Shown here: piece after piece, positions 38,626-47,852 of the stretch
How positions within the stretch are numbered: the stretch's first letter is position 1
Layout of the letters: each line of letters opens with the position of its first letter
DNA from: Campylobacter lari
GTDB taxonomy: Bacteria; Campylobacterota; Campylobacteria; Campylobacterales; Campylobacteraceae
Length of the DNA: 64,000 nt
Assembly: GCF_004357905.1 (NCBI RefSeq)
Contig: NZ_SMTT01000001.1
Location: 304,247-368,246, forward strand
Direction of reading: 5' to 3'
Translations under genes and position numbers: made by a program
The notes under the pieces: model-generated
Databases searched by the model: none
Told to the model about the DNA's origin: nothing
Seen by the model: only the letters and a program-made list of their open reading frames with translations

Positions 38626-40680
38626 TCAAAAATACACCCCTCCACTTAAATACAATTTCATTCTATGTTCATCATCATATTTATACTGATGAACTGCTCT
38701 TGCTGCATCAAGCTTTATATAATACTCATTAGCTTTATTATAAAGTATTTGTAAGCCTACTGCATCTAAAAAATGCTCATCTGCTAATCTATCCCCTGAA
38801 GCTTTTTCATACCAAGCATAACCTACATCATAAAAGGGAGTAAAATAAAAATTAGTATTTGGTATATTTATTCTTATACCAAAGTTAGCTACTATGGTAT
38901 TATCTCCATCTCCCTCTCCATTATCATAAGCTCTTACCCCATAAGCTCCACCTAAAGATGAACTTTCAGAAGAATCTAATTCAAAATTTCCTAATACCTT
39001 TTGATAGTTTATATTTAAAGTATGAGTAATATACTCATTAATACTATAATAATTATTCAAACTAGCATTGAGTTTTCTAAACCAACCAAAGCCTTTGCCT
39101 CCACTTTTAGATGTACTTCCAAACATAGTAGTACCATCATCATTAACCTTACCTATACTTATCTTAACACTATAACTTAAAGTATTATTCTCAAAGCCTC
39201 TAAATAAACCTTCTAAACCTATACTACCCACATTAGAATGTTTATTAATACTATAATCTTCAAATATGTTTGAAAAAGGTTCATCTTTTAATATCTTATG
39301 ATAAATACTAGAAGTAAAGTATAAAGATGAATTAGTATTAATCCATACAGGATAAGAAAAGTCTATACCGAAATTTCTAGAAGTACCGCTAAAGCCAACT
39401 TCTTGATAATCTCCACCTAAAGAATAAGAGCCTTGAGATATACTTGGAGTAATTTTTAAATTTCCTAAAAAGAAAGTATAACTAGCCCCATAGTTAATTT
39501 GTTTTTCATTGCTTGATTGTAAGTAAAAATTATAATAATCTCCCATATTAAGTATAGAATTAAATCCCATACTAATACCAGCTCTAATATCCCCTGCACT
39601 TTTAATACCATAATTATCAGCATATAATAATACATTAGCCTTAGTATCAGGAACTACTTCTATAACTATATCAGTTTCTCCTACATTCTCTCCTGCTTGT
39701 AAGCCTGCTAGGGTTTGAATGCCATACATTTCATTGACTTTATATACACTATCTTCTATTAATTTAGTAGAGATGATTTTACCTTTGATTCTTTCATTAA
39801 GCTTACTTTCAATAAAATAATCTTTTATAGTAGTTTTATTCTTTATTATATACTTACCTAATGTTCCTAAGGCTATGTTTATTTGTACACTATCTTCAAA
39901 TTCTTGTTGGGGTACATAAGCTGTTGCAGCAGGATAGCCATTAACTTGGAAATAATAAGCAATAATATTAGATATATCTTGTAAATCTTGCAAACTAAAT
40001 TTTCTAGTGCTAAACTCACTAATGAGTATTTGTAAATCTTCTTCTTTAATACCTAGCTTTTCAAAGCTAGTGTTTTCATTAGTGATGATGAATTTGTATT
40101 TGGTTATTACTTCTTTAGTGGTGGTAGTATTAGTTTGATTACTTGAGTTAGTAGAGTTAGTGTTAGAACTATTGTTTGTTTGATTATTTGGATTACTTGT
40201 ATTATTGTTGGTATTGGTTTGATTGTTTAATTTGGTAGTGTTGTTATTAAAACTATGATTGTTTGAAGCATTATTGGTATTAAAGCTATTATTAGTTGAA
40301 TTAAAATTATTGTTTGTTTGATTATTTATACTAGAGTTAGTGTTAGCTTTGTCATTGTTTGTATTAGTGTTAGTTTGGTTATTTGGGTTGGTAGTGTTAT
40401 TATTAGTTTGATTGTTAGCTTCCTCATTAGTTTTATCTTCTTGATTAAATTTTTCTTTTAATTCTTTCTTTTTTTCTTCAAAGTCTTTTTTAGCTTCTTG
40501 AGTTTTTTTATAATCATCTTTGGTTTTTAGATTTTCTTTGATAGCTTTGTTTTGAGGGAGGTTTCTATCAGGAGATAATTCTATAACCTTTTCTATATCA
40601 TTTTTAGCTATGATAATACTTCCATTATTAGCATAGACTAAAGAGCTAATTGCTATAGTGCTAAGTAAAAGTTTTTTCAT
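38626..40680 (-). CDS. Two-partner secretion outer-membrane transporter (TpsB, FhaC/ShlB family)
   Basis: 684 residues that should export the adjacent TpsA. Signal peptide (1-17), charged coiled-coil segment (about 45-85), then an Asn/Thr/Ser-rich low-complexity stretch (about 86-190), POTRA domain(s) (about 193-345, with LQDLQDISNIIAYYF and NGYPAATAYVP), and a 16-strand barrel ending in Phe. The loop-6 motif GVRAYDNGEG corresponds to the VRGY motif of the Omp85/TpsB family. The Asn-rich stretch is much longer than the usual FhaC linker. It lies 173 bp after tpsA. Confidence 0.9.
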   Translation of the reverse strand: MKKLLLSTIAISSLVYANNGSIIIAKNDIEKVIELSPDRNLPQNKAIKENLKTKDDYKKTQEAKKDFEEKKKELKEKFNQEDKTNEEANNQTNNNTTNPNNQTNTNTNNDKANTNSSINNQTNNNFNSTNNSFNTNNASNNHSFNNNTTKLNNQTNTNNNTSNPNNQTNNSSNTNSTNSSNQTNTTTTKEVITKYKFIITNENTSFEKLGIKEEDLQILISEFSTRKFSLQDLQDISNIIAYYFQVNGYPAATAYVPQQEFEDSVQINIALGTLGKYIIKNKTTIKDYFIESKLNERIKGKIISTKLIEDSVYKVNEMYGIQTLAGLQAGENVGETDIVIEVVPDTKANVLLYADNYGIKSAGDIRAGISMGFNSILNMGDYYNFYLQSSNEKQINYGASYTFFLGNLKITPSISQGSYSLGGDYQEVGFSGTSRNFGIDFSYPVWINTNSSLYFTSSIYHKILKDEPFSNIFEDYSINKHSNVGSIGLEGLFRGFENNTLSYSVKISIGKVNDDGTTMFGSTSKSGGKGFGWFRKLNASLNNYYSINEYITHTLNINYQKVLGNFELDSSESSSLGGAYGVRAYDNGEGDGDNTIVANFGIRINIPNTNFYFTPFYDVGYAWYEKASGDRLADEHFLDAVGLQILYNKANEYYIKLDAARAVHQYKYDDEHRMKLYLSGGVYF

Positions 40681-40765
40681 ACTTATTTTTTCCTTTTAAT
40701 GATGTATTTTAATTTTAAGTTTTTGTTTTTCAATATTTATATTGATTAATTAAAATATTTTTAAT

Positions 40766-40818
40766 ATGAGTATATTCATTAATATACTCATTATATACAC
40801 TAGGATAAATCCTAGTGT
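40766..40818 (-). terminator. Two hairpins between tpsA and tpsB
   Basis: Stem 1: ACACTAGGA / TCCTAGTGT, loop TAAA (40797-40818). Stem 2: ATGAGTATATT / AATATACTCAT, loop CATT (40766-40791). They follow the tpsA stop on the minus strand; A/T-rich DNA follows the second. They may attenuate transcription so that TpsB is made at a lower level than TpsA. Confidence 0.5.
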
Positions 40819-40853
40819 TTAGTGTTTAATTTTTTATGCATCAAAGCTGTAGA

Positions 40854-43800
40854 TTATAATCCCCCAACTACACAAGGATTCATAGTTTTATAATTATCAC
40901 TGACTATGCAAGTTTTACTTTTTTGAATTAAAGAAGTTTCATCTATTTCTTCAGTTTCTTCTTCTTCATTTAAAGTTTCATTACCTATAGAATTAAAAGT
41001 AGAACTTTGTTCAAATGCTAAAGAATCATCAGGTTTATTATCAATTGGTGGTTCTACTGGGTCAATAGGTTTATCAGGTATTTCTATTTCACCACCACCA
41101 TTATCATCTTTAATAGAAGCTAAAATAGGATAAGGTATTTTAATGGCTGATAATTCTCCTTTAACAACAAAGTGTCCGCTAGATTCATCACTTACTGATA
41201 TTTTTAAATCTTCAAAGTCTTTAATCAAACGCTCTATAGCTTCAGTTTCATCTCCTACTTTTCCTATTAAATCAAATAACTCATTGCTAATATCTTTAAA
41301 AGCTTGATCATCTTTACTTGCTAATCCTTTATTAATTAATTCTACATACTTATTATAAGCTGAAGCTAAATCGTTGAGTTGTTTGTAATAGTTTTCTTCT
41401 TTGAAGTCATTGTTGGCTGAGTTGATTTTATCATTTAAATTACTTAGATTTTCTAAATTACTTGCAATTGTTTTATTCTCAAGAGCATTTGAAACTTCAG
41501 TTAAAATATTATCTTTAGCCTGTATAGCTTCATTATCTGCAAATTTATCATCACTAGCTTTGTCTAAGCCATTGTCTTGATAAGCTAGTAAAAAGTCTAA
41601 GCTTTGAAAAATTTCTTTTTGAGCTATTTCTATTGATGGATTATCTTTATTATTTTTATCAAAGAAATAATCCATAATAAACTTAGTTCTAGCTTCGGCA
41701 CTATTTTTATCTAAATTTTTATAGGCTTCTAAAATATCTTTCAAATCAGCTATATCAATGGTGTAATATTTATTTTTCAAATCGGATATGATTTCATTGA
41801 TGATAATATCTTTATAAAGATCATTTTCATCTAAAACAACCTTTTCATTGATGATATCTTCTGTGTTAGGGATATAATCTGTATCTTGTGATGGTTTAGA
41901 TACTACAACATTATTTGGATAGTTTGGCTCAGATATATTTGGATTAGATGGTTTTTCAATCTCAAAATCTTTTGTAAAAACTAAACATTTCTTACTAGCA
42001 CCACAATCTATTTCCTTTAAGCCATTTAAAGCTGCTAAAGCTGCTGTTTTAAAATCTATATAACCTTGACTATTATCATCATAAGGATGGAGTTCAATCC
42101 ATTTATAAAGCTCCCAGTATTTTTGATCTATATTGGCATTAGTTAAGTCATCTTTATGGTAATAAATATAAGTGTTTTCAGTATTCGGAATAAACTGCTC
42201 ATTTAAATGGCCAAAAAATTTACCACTACTTTCTAAGCCTTCTATAATAGCTCCTTTATCAAAATATATATAGATATTTTTTCCTCCGGTACCAAATCCT
42301 GTAAAACCTCCAGCATAAGTTCCTTTGATATGTTTAATATTATTTAAAACTATGTTCTCATAACTACTTTCACTGTGACCAGAAAATCCACCAGAAGAAG
42401 ATCCTTGGATGTAATTAATATCATTTAAAGAAATGTTACTCATTTTTACTCCTCTATCATATCCAGAAAATCCACCTGCAGAGTTTTTAGCTACAATACT
42501 TTTAAAATTATTTAAATAAATATTATTAAATATATTTTGAATTTCTAGAGATCCATTAGATATATATCCGATAAATCCACCCGCTTGATTATTAACTGGA
42601 TAAGATCCGTTAGCACTAATACTTCCAAAATTATTTAAAACAATATTTTCAAAATTTAAATATCTATTAGCAATCCCTACAAAGCCACCAGCAGATACTA
42701 TAAGAGCTTTTTTGTCAAATGCTTCTGCATTAATTTCTTTAATATTATTTAACTCTACATTATCTATATCTACATAATCTAAACTCCCTGCAAATCCACC
42801 TGCTTGAGCATCCACTCTACCATCTGCTTCTATACGATCAATTCCTTCAATAGAAATATTTTTAAGAAAATTGATGCTAGAACTATCTCCGCTATAATTA
42901 TTAGTTAATTGCCCTGCAAATCCTCCTGCATAAGCATTTTTAGCCTCACTTGTAATATTTTTTATTCCTTTTAAGGAAATATTGTTTATATTAAAAGTAG
43001 ATTTATTAACTCCATTATTACTTCCAACAAACCCACCGGAGTAAGCTCTGCTATCACTATTATTTGAGCTTGCTATACTACTGATATTATTAATATTCTC
43101 AAGTGAAATTCTTTCAAAGTATCCTTCCTGTAAAATTCCTGCAAATCCACCAGAATAAGCATAAGCATCCTCAAAATTATTAGCACTTACAATATTTCCT
43201 ATGTTTTTAACTGTGATATCTGAGAATTTTATTTGTTCAATGTTAAAAGAATTCAAGGATCCGATAAATCCACCAGCAAATATACTATTATCAGCACCCT
43301 CTGAAGATATATTTTTAATATCACTTATATAAATTTTAGAATATTTTCCACCGAAAGTACCATGCCCAGCAAATCCACCTACACTAACAAAATCTCCAAT
43401 ACCACTAATATCTCCTATATTACTTAAAGATATATTTGAAAACAAAGATGATTGTCCTATTCCAACAAAACCACCAATGTTAACACCATCGCCATTGATA
43501 TTTTTAATACTTTCTATATTACTTAAAGATATATTTGAAAATGAGGAAGATATCCCTACTCCGACAAAACCTCCAATAGCAACTCCATCAATACCAATAT
43601 TATTAATATTTCCTATATTATTTAAAGATATATTTGAAAATGAGGAATCATAAGTTATACCAACAAATCCTCCTATCATAGTATGTGCATTATTTTCATG
43701 GTTAATATGATTTATATTATTTAAAGATATATTTGAAAATAAGGAATCTCGAGAATATGCAACAAATCCACCAGAATGCACTGCATTGGATAATTTTAAG

Positions 43801-44996
43801 CCACCACCCATATAATCTACATTGATATTTTTAAAAGTTGCATTTTCTGCAGAACCAAAAATACCTACAGATATTGGCTTATTATCTAATATTGTCGTAT
43901 CTATATTAATATTCTTTAAAGTAAATCCTTGACCATCAAATGTTTTAGTAAAAACACTATCATATTTATATCCTACTATCATATTAGTAAATTCATTAGC
44001 ATCTTTTTTACCATCACCATTTAAATCTACCCAATAATTAGCATAGTTTTGACCATTACTTGCTTTAAAATCTATATTGTTAGTCAGTCTATACCCACTA
44101 GCTGTGTTTCTAAAATCTTCATTTTCATCCCACCCTTTAGCAAAGTGCCACCAATCTAAGTCAGAGCCTATGCTAATATATTGATTATATGTTTTATCCA
44201 TATTACCTTTAGTGGTAAATACAATATCATTGTATTTTCTTGCAGGATTATAGTAATAGCCCGTAGCACTTAAATAAGCAATTCCTTTATTTTTTGCTTC
44301 TGTAGTTAGGCTGTTAGAATTTATAGTAGAAATATCTACATAAACTTCATTACCTTTTAAATCTATATTATCTGCTGTGATTTGATTGAGTTTTATTTTA
44401 TTATTTTTATCATCCCAACTAGTATCAGCACTTAACATTACTTTATTACCTTGTAAAGTAATGTTTTTAGCATTAATAGTCCCCATGTTTACTACATTAC
44501 CACCATTTGGTTTAAACACAGGAGAGAAAGAAGCACCTTGTGCTTTAAATTTATCAAAGTCTTCTGGTTTTAAAGACGAAGTTGAAGCCACAAAGCGATT
44601 AGCATTGATAGTTCCTGTTTTAGTAATGATTACCCCATTAGGATTAATTAAAAAGACATTATTACCACCTGCATTTAATATACCTTCTATGGTAGATTTA
44701 CTTGTCCCATGAGCAATGTTTAGGTAGTTTTGACCACTTTGTCCTTCTCCAAATTTTACTTGAGCATTTTTACCTATACTAAAACCACCACCCCATTGGA
44801 TAACATGATTACCACCTTGTGTTGTACCATTAACATACATAGTATTACCATCAATGTTTATATTACCTGTAGTCCCATGAGTAAATTTACCCCCACTAGG
44901 TAATTGATTTGGATTGATTGCCATTAGTGGAGAAAATAGCATTGATACTGTTATACCTGAGAGTATGATGTGATTTGATAGTTTATGTGTTTTCAT
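40854..44996 (-). CDS. Two-partner secretion exoprotein (TpsA, filamentous-haemagglutinin type)
   Basis: 1380 residues. Signal peptide MKTHKLSNHIILSGITVSML...MA, then a TPS secretion domain (about 28-280) with NVFLINPNGVIITKTG and INANRFVAST, the FHA/HMW1 hallmarks. The middle (about 390-940) has 15 GGF(V/A/S/I/T)G repeats of the GLUG type; four in a row are exactly 33 residues apart. A helical region follows (about 1050-1290), then an acidic Pro-rich stretch. The last 20 residues hold Cys1363 and Cys1375, as in the disulfide anchor of Haemophilus HMW1. Likely a surface adhesin handled by the TpsB encoded next. Confidence 0.9.
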   Translation of the reverse strand: MKTHKLSNHIILSGITVSMLFSPLMAINPNQLPSGGKFTHGTTGNINIDGNTMYVNGTTQGGNHVIQWGGGFSIGKNAQVKFGEGQSGQNYLNIAHGTSKSTIEGILNAGGNNVFLINPNGVIITKTGTINANRFVASTSSLKPEDFDKFKAQGASFSPVFKPNGGNVVNMGTINAKNITLQGNKVMLSADTSWDDKNNKIKLNQITADNIDLKGNEVYVDISTINSNSLTTEAKNKGIAYLSATGYYYNPARKYNDIVFTTKGNMDKTYNQYISIGSDLDWWHFAKGWDENEDFRNTASGYRLTNNIDFKASNGQNYANYWVDLNGDGKKDANEFTNMIVGYKYDSVFTKTFDGQGFTLKNINIDTTILDNKPISVGIFGSAENATFKNINVDYMGGGLKLSNAVHSGGFVAYSRDSLFSNISLNNINHINHENNAHTMIGGFVGITYDSSFSNISLNNIGNINNIGIDGVAIGGFVGVGISSSFSNISLSNIESIKNINGDGVNIGGFVGIGQSSLFSNISLSNIGDISGIGDFVSVGGFAGHGTFGGKYSKIYISDIKNISSEGADNSIFAGGFIGSLNSFNIEQIKFSDITVKNIGNIVSANNFEDAYAYSGGFAGILQEGYFERISLENINNISSIASSNNSDSRAYSGGFVGSNNGVNKSTFNINNISLKGIKNITSEAKNAYAGGFAGQLTNNYSGDSSSINFLKNISIEGIDRIEADGRVDAQAGGFAGSLDYVDIDNVELNNIKEINAEAFDKKALIVSAGGFVGIANRYLNFENIVLNNFGSISANGSYPVNNQAGGFIGYISNGSLEIQNIFNNIYLNNFKSIVAKNSAGGFSGYDRGVKMSNISLNDINYIQGSSSGGFSGHSESSYENIVLNNIKHIKGTYAGGFTGFGTGGKNIYIYFDKGAIIEGLESSGKFFGHLNEQFIPNTENTYIYYHKDDLTNANIDQKYWELYKWIELHPYDDNSQGYIDFKTAALAALNGLKEIDCGASKKCLVFTKDFEIEKPSNPNISEPNYPNNVVVSKPSQDTDYIPNTEDIINEKVVLDENDLYKDIIINEIISDLKNKYYTIDIADLKDILEAYKNLDKNSAEARTKFIMDYFFDKNNKDNPSIEIAQKEIFQSLDFLLAYQDNGLDKASDDKFADNEAIQAKDNILTEVSNALENKTIASNLENLSNLNDKINSANNDFKEENYYKQLNDLASAYNKYVELINKGLASKDDQAFKDISNELFDLIGKVGDETEAIERLIKDFEDLKISVSDESSGHFVVKGELSAIKIPYPILASIKDDNGGGEIEIPDKPIDPVEPPIDNKPDDSLAFEQSSTFNSIGNETLNEEEETEEIDETSLIQKSKTCIVSDNYKTMNPCVVGGL
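43423..43818 (-). repeat. 99-bp tandem repeats in tpsA
   Basis: The 18-base segment (C/T)TTAAAGATATATTTGAA recurs at 43423, 43522, 43621 and 43720, exactly 99 bases apart, inside 33-codon units encoding SLNNI...GGFVG...SFSNI. The units have diverged but keep length and frame, so copy-number change would keep the protein in frame. Confidence 0.8.
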
Positions 44997-45020
44997 AATT
45001 AATCCTTTTGGTGCATTGTT

Positions 45021-47634
45021 TTAATTTAAATTCACTACTATGCTTTTTGCATCTTTACTTACACTTAGAGTGTATTTAGCTTTTTGAACTTTTGCTTTGA
45101 TGTTTTTATGTAAGCTTTGATTGTTTTTAGTGATAGTTTCTAATAAGCTTTGTAAGTCTTTTTGATTTAAGTGTTTATTATTTGCATCTACAAAGCCTTT
45201 TTCACTTTGCATTAAAATAATGCTTTTATTTTTTACATTATTGTTTGTATATACATTAATAGAACTATCTTTAGAAAGATTAATCACTTCTTTAGCATTT
45301 AAATAAGCTTTAGTATCATCTTTTAAGATAAAGCTATAATGATCAAAGTTATTAATAGTATTTGCTTTTATATTTGTATTTAATATTAAATGATTATTAG
45401 TACCATTTTTATGTGTTAGAACTTTTGATACAAAGTTATTATCTTTTTTAGTTTGTAAAAAACTTCCTGCTAATACTTCTATATTGGTATTGTTAAAAAT
45501 ATTAGTATTACCACTTAGATATAAGGTATTATTATAGCTTTTATCATTTTCACTATATATTCCAGAAGCGCTTATAAATATAGCTTTGTTGTTTTTATAC
45601 TCATCTATATTTAAATTATTTATATGAGTATAATTATCATGAGTATTCTTAGCTATACCTGCACTAATTATTATTTCCCCTTCTCTTTTATCAGAAGCTG
45701 TACCTAGGGCTAAGTTATCAAAGATAAAAGTATTATTAGCGCTTTCATTTTTTGCATTAATAATATATACATTAGAACTAGCTGCACTTGAATAATCTTT
45801 AATATTTAAAGTATTATCATTAGCATTTTCATTAGCTCTTAAAATGATTTTAGAACCTTTATCTATATTAGAAGCATTGGATAAAGATTGCACCATATTA
45901 TATTTTATAGTGTTTTTTTCTAAATTATCAGCTTCTATAATAGCAGTGAGGTTTCTACCTGATTTTACATTATCTAAAACTATACTATTAGCATTAGCAC
46001 TACTAGCATAATAATCTTTATTATCTAAACTAACCTTACTAACTCCATATAAGTATAAAGGCATAGCAATGTTTGAGTTTTTAATAACAATACTATTATT
46101 ATTTGCTTTAGAACTTAGAGTTTGTGCTGCTGTGATTTGAATTTTATCTTGATGATTTTCAGTGGTAAGTCCTTTGGTTAAGTCTCCATTGATATTTATA
46201 CTATTTCTATTAGCTCCTTTAGTAGCTACCCCACCATAAAGATTAAACTCATTTTTACCTGTAAAATTAGAATTGATTTCAAATGGCTTTTTAAGAGTAA
46301 TATTAATATTATTATCATTAGCTATGCCATTATTAGTTATACCTGCATAAAAGTCTAAGAGTGCTTTTACTTCTATATTGGTATTTAATGCTAATAAGGT
46401 TTGTAAGTCTTTTATATCTATGGTGTTTTTATAAGCATTACCTTGTATGATTTTACCCCCATAAACTGCTCCTACTAAAATAGCATTGTATGCTAATGGA
46501 GTATTTTTAGTATCCACTCTTAAATCTAGTTTTAAATCATTAATAATTACACTATTATTGCTTACTTCATAGCTTTGATTGTTATTTACATCTACAAAAG
46601 CTCCACCTAAGTGAGTAGCAGCTGATGTTGAATAAGCTCCACTTGGACCATGGACTAATAAAGAAGCTCCATCTATAATAACCTTATTATTTTTAGCATT
46701 AGCATTATAAGTATAAGCTCCTACTACATGAGTCATTCTCTCATCAAAAATATTATCCCCTAAAGTGCTTTGTTTATAAGGAGTAGTATGAAAGTCTATC
46801 TTTACTCCCTTATTTAATATCACAGTATTATTATTAGTATTAGCATCAACCCCAAAAGCACCTAAGATATAAGGAGCACCATTTAAAGGTAAGGTATAGG
46901 TGTTTTCAACACCCATATTTACATAGGCATCTTTTAAGAAATTTAAAGTGTTATTGCTTGCTTCACCTTTTCTTGCTATGGCTGGAGTGATTAAAAAATT
47001 ATATTTATTATCTAAGCCACTAGCTTTAGGATTAATTACTTCTTTATCGGTAGGTTTTAAATAATATACTGAAGATAATTCCCCTGCTTTTAATACTAAG
47101 GTATTATTATTTGCTTTTGCATTAAAGGTATAGGCTGAAACTAAAAAAGGTATATAGCTGATTTGATTTAGGGTAGTATTAGCTGAGTTAGAACTATGAA
47201 AGCCATTAACTACAAAAATATCTTCTTTAATACTTGGAGTGAGTATGTCTTGTTTAAAATATAAATCATTCATTTTTTCATGAGCTTTGTTTTTAGGATT
47301 ATCATAGATTAAAGTAATATTTGAAAGGTTTTTATTGCTAGCCATTTGACCATAGAAGTTTTTACCACTTAAGAGTTTATATGTGTCAAGATTATAATCA
47401 TAAACATCATTATTATTATAATGGTGTTTTTTAATTACATAAGTATTAGAAGCTTTATCATAATTTGCCTGGGTGGCAGCTTCTAAAGAGTTTAGTGAAA
47501 GTATAGTGAGTAGGGAAAGTTTTAATAGATTAAAGTTTTTATAGTTTTTTAAAGGGTTTAAAGTGTTTGAGTTAAAACGAAAATTATCGTATCCCCCCCC
47601 CCGTGAGGTGATTTTTGGATAAAAATCTTAACAT
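45021..47634 (-). CDS. Phase-variable surface passenger protein, switched OFF by a G10 tract
   Basis: Translation starts at ATG 47634 (AAAGGATTTAC upstream): MLRFLSKNHLT, then a G10 tract. With ten G the frame gives GGGIR and stop (16 residues). With nine or twelve G it continues YDNFRFNSNTLNPLKNYKN, a signal peptide (LLKLSLLTILSLNSLEA, cleaved near residue 52), and joins the long open frame ending at 45021, 870 residues in all. The mature protein has many NNNTLVLK- and NNNSIVIKNS-like beta-helix repeats like Campylobacter autotransporter passengers, but it ends in SIVVNLN with no barrel domain. tpsA follows after 24 bases. Status: gene real, frame OFF here. Secretion route unknown. Confidence 0.85.
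47593..47602 (-). repeat. Homopolymeric G10 tract (contingency switch)
   Basis: Ten C on the plus strand (ten G in the coding direction), 11 codons into the passenger gene. G/C homopolymers of this size are the standard phase-variation switch of Campylobacter and are otherwise absent from this AT-rich window. ON lengths are 9 or 12, because the tract must supply 3k bases. Confidence 0.9.
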
Positions 47635-47852
47635 GTAAATCCTTTTTTTTGTATATATTTATAGATACTGCATCAATATTATCTTTATGTTTTTTTAGTA
47701 TAAATTACAAACAACTTTTCAACAGCAAAGCAATATTAACACTATGTTTATAAATTTAAGCTTAATTATAAACAATAATAAAATATTAGTATAATAAGAA
47801 GATATTATAAAAGTTTGAATGTATTGAAAAATAGAAGTTTAAATAAAAAATG

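Noticed and set aside
40854..44996. GLUG repeats as a CRISPR array
   Set aside because: They are coding, in-frame, diverged 33-codon units, with no spacer-like sequences.
45021..47345. A 774-residue gene starting at the Met at 47345
   Set aside because: No ribosome-binding site or signal peptide there. The frame stays open upstream through a good signal peptide to the G10 tract, and a better ATG lies at 47634.
38626..47634. The surface locus as a prophage or transposon
   Set aside because: No integrase, transposase, tRNA target or terminal repeats; base composition is like the neighbours.
47641..47648. T8 run upstream of the passenger start as a second switch
   Set aside because: A/T runs of this length are common in this AT-rich DNA, and it lies outside the coding frame.
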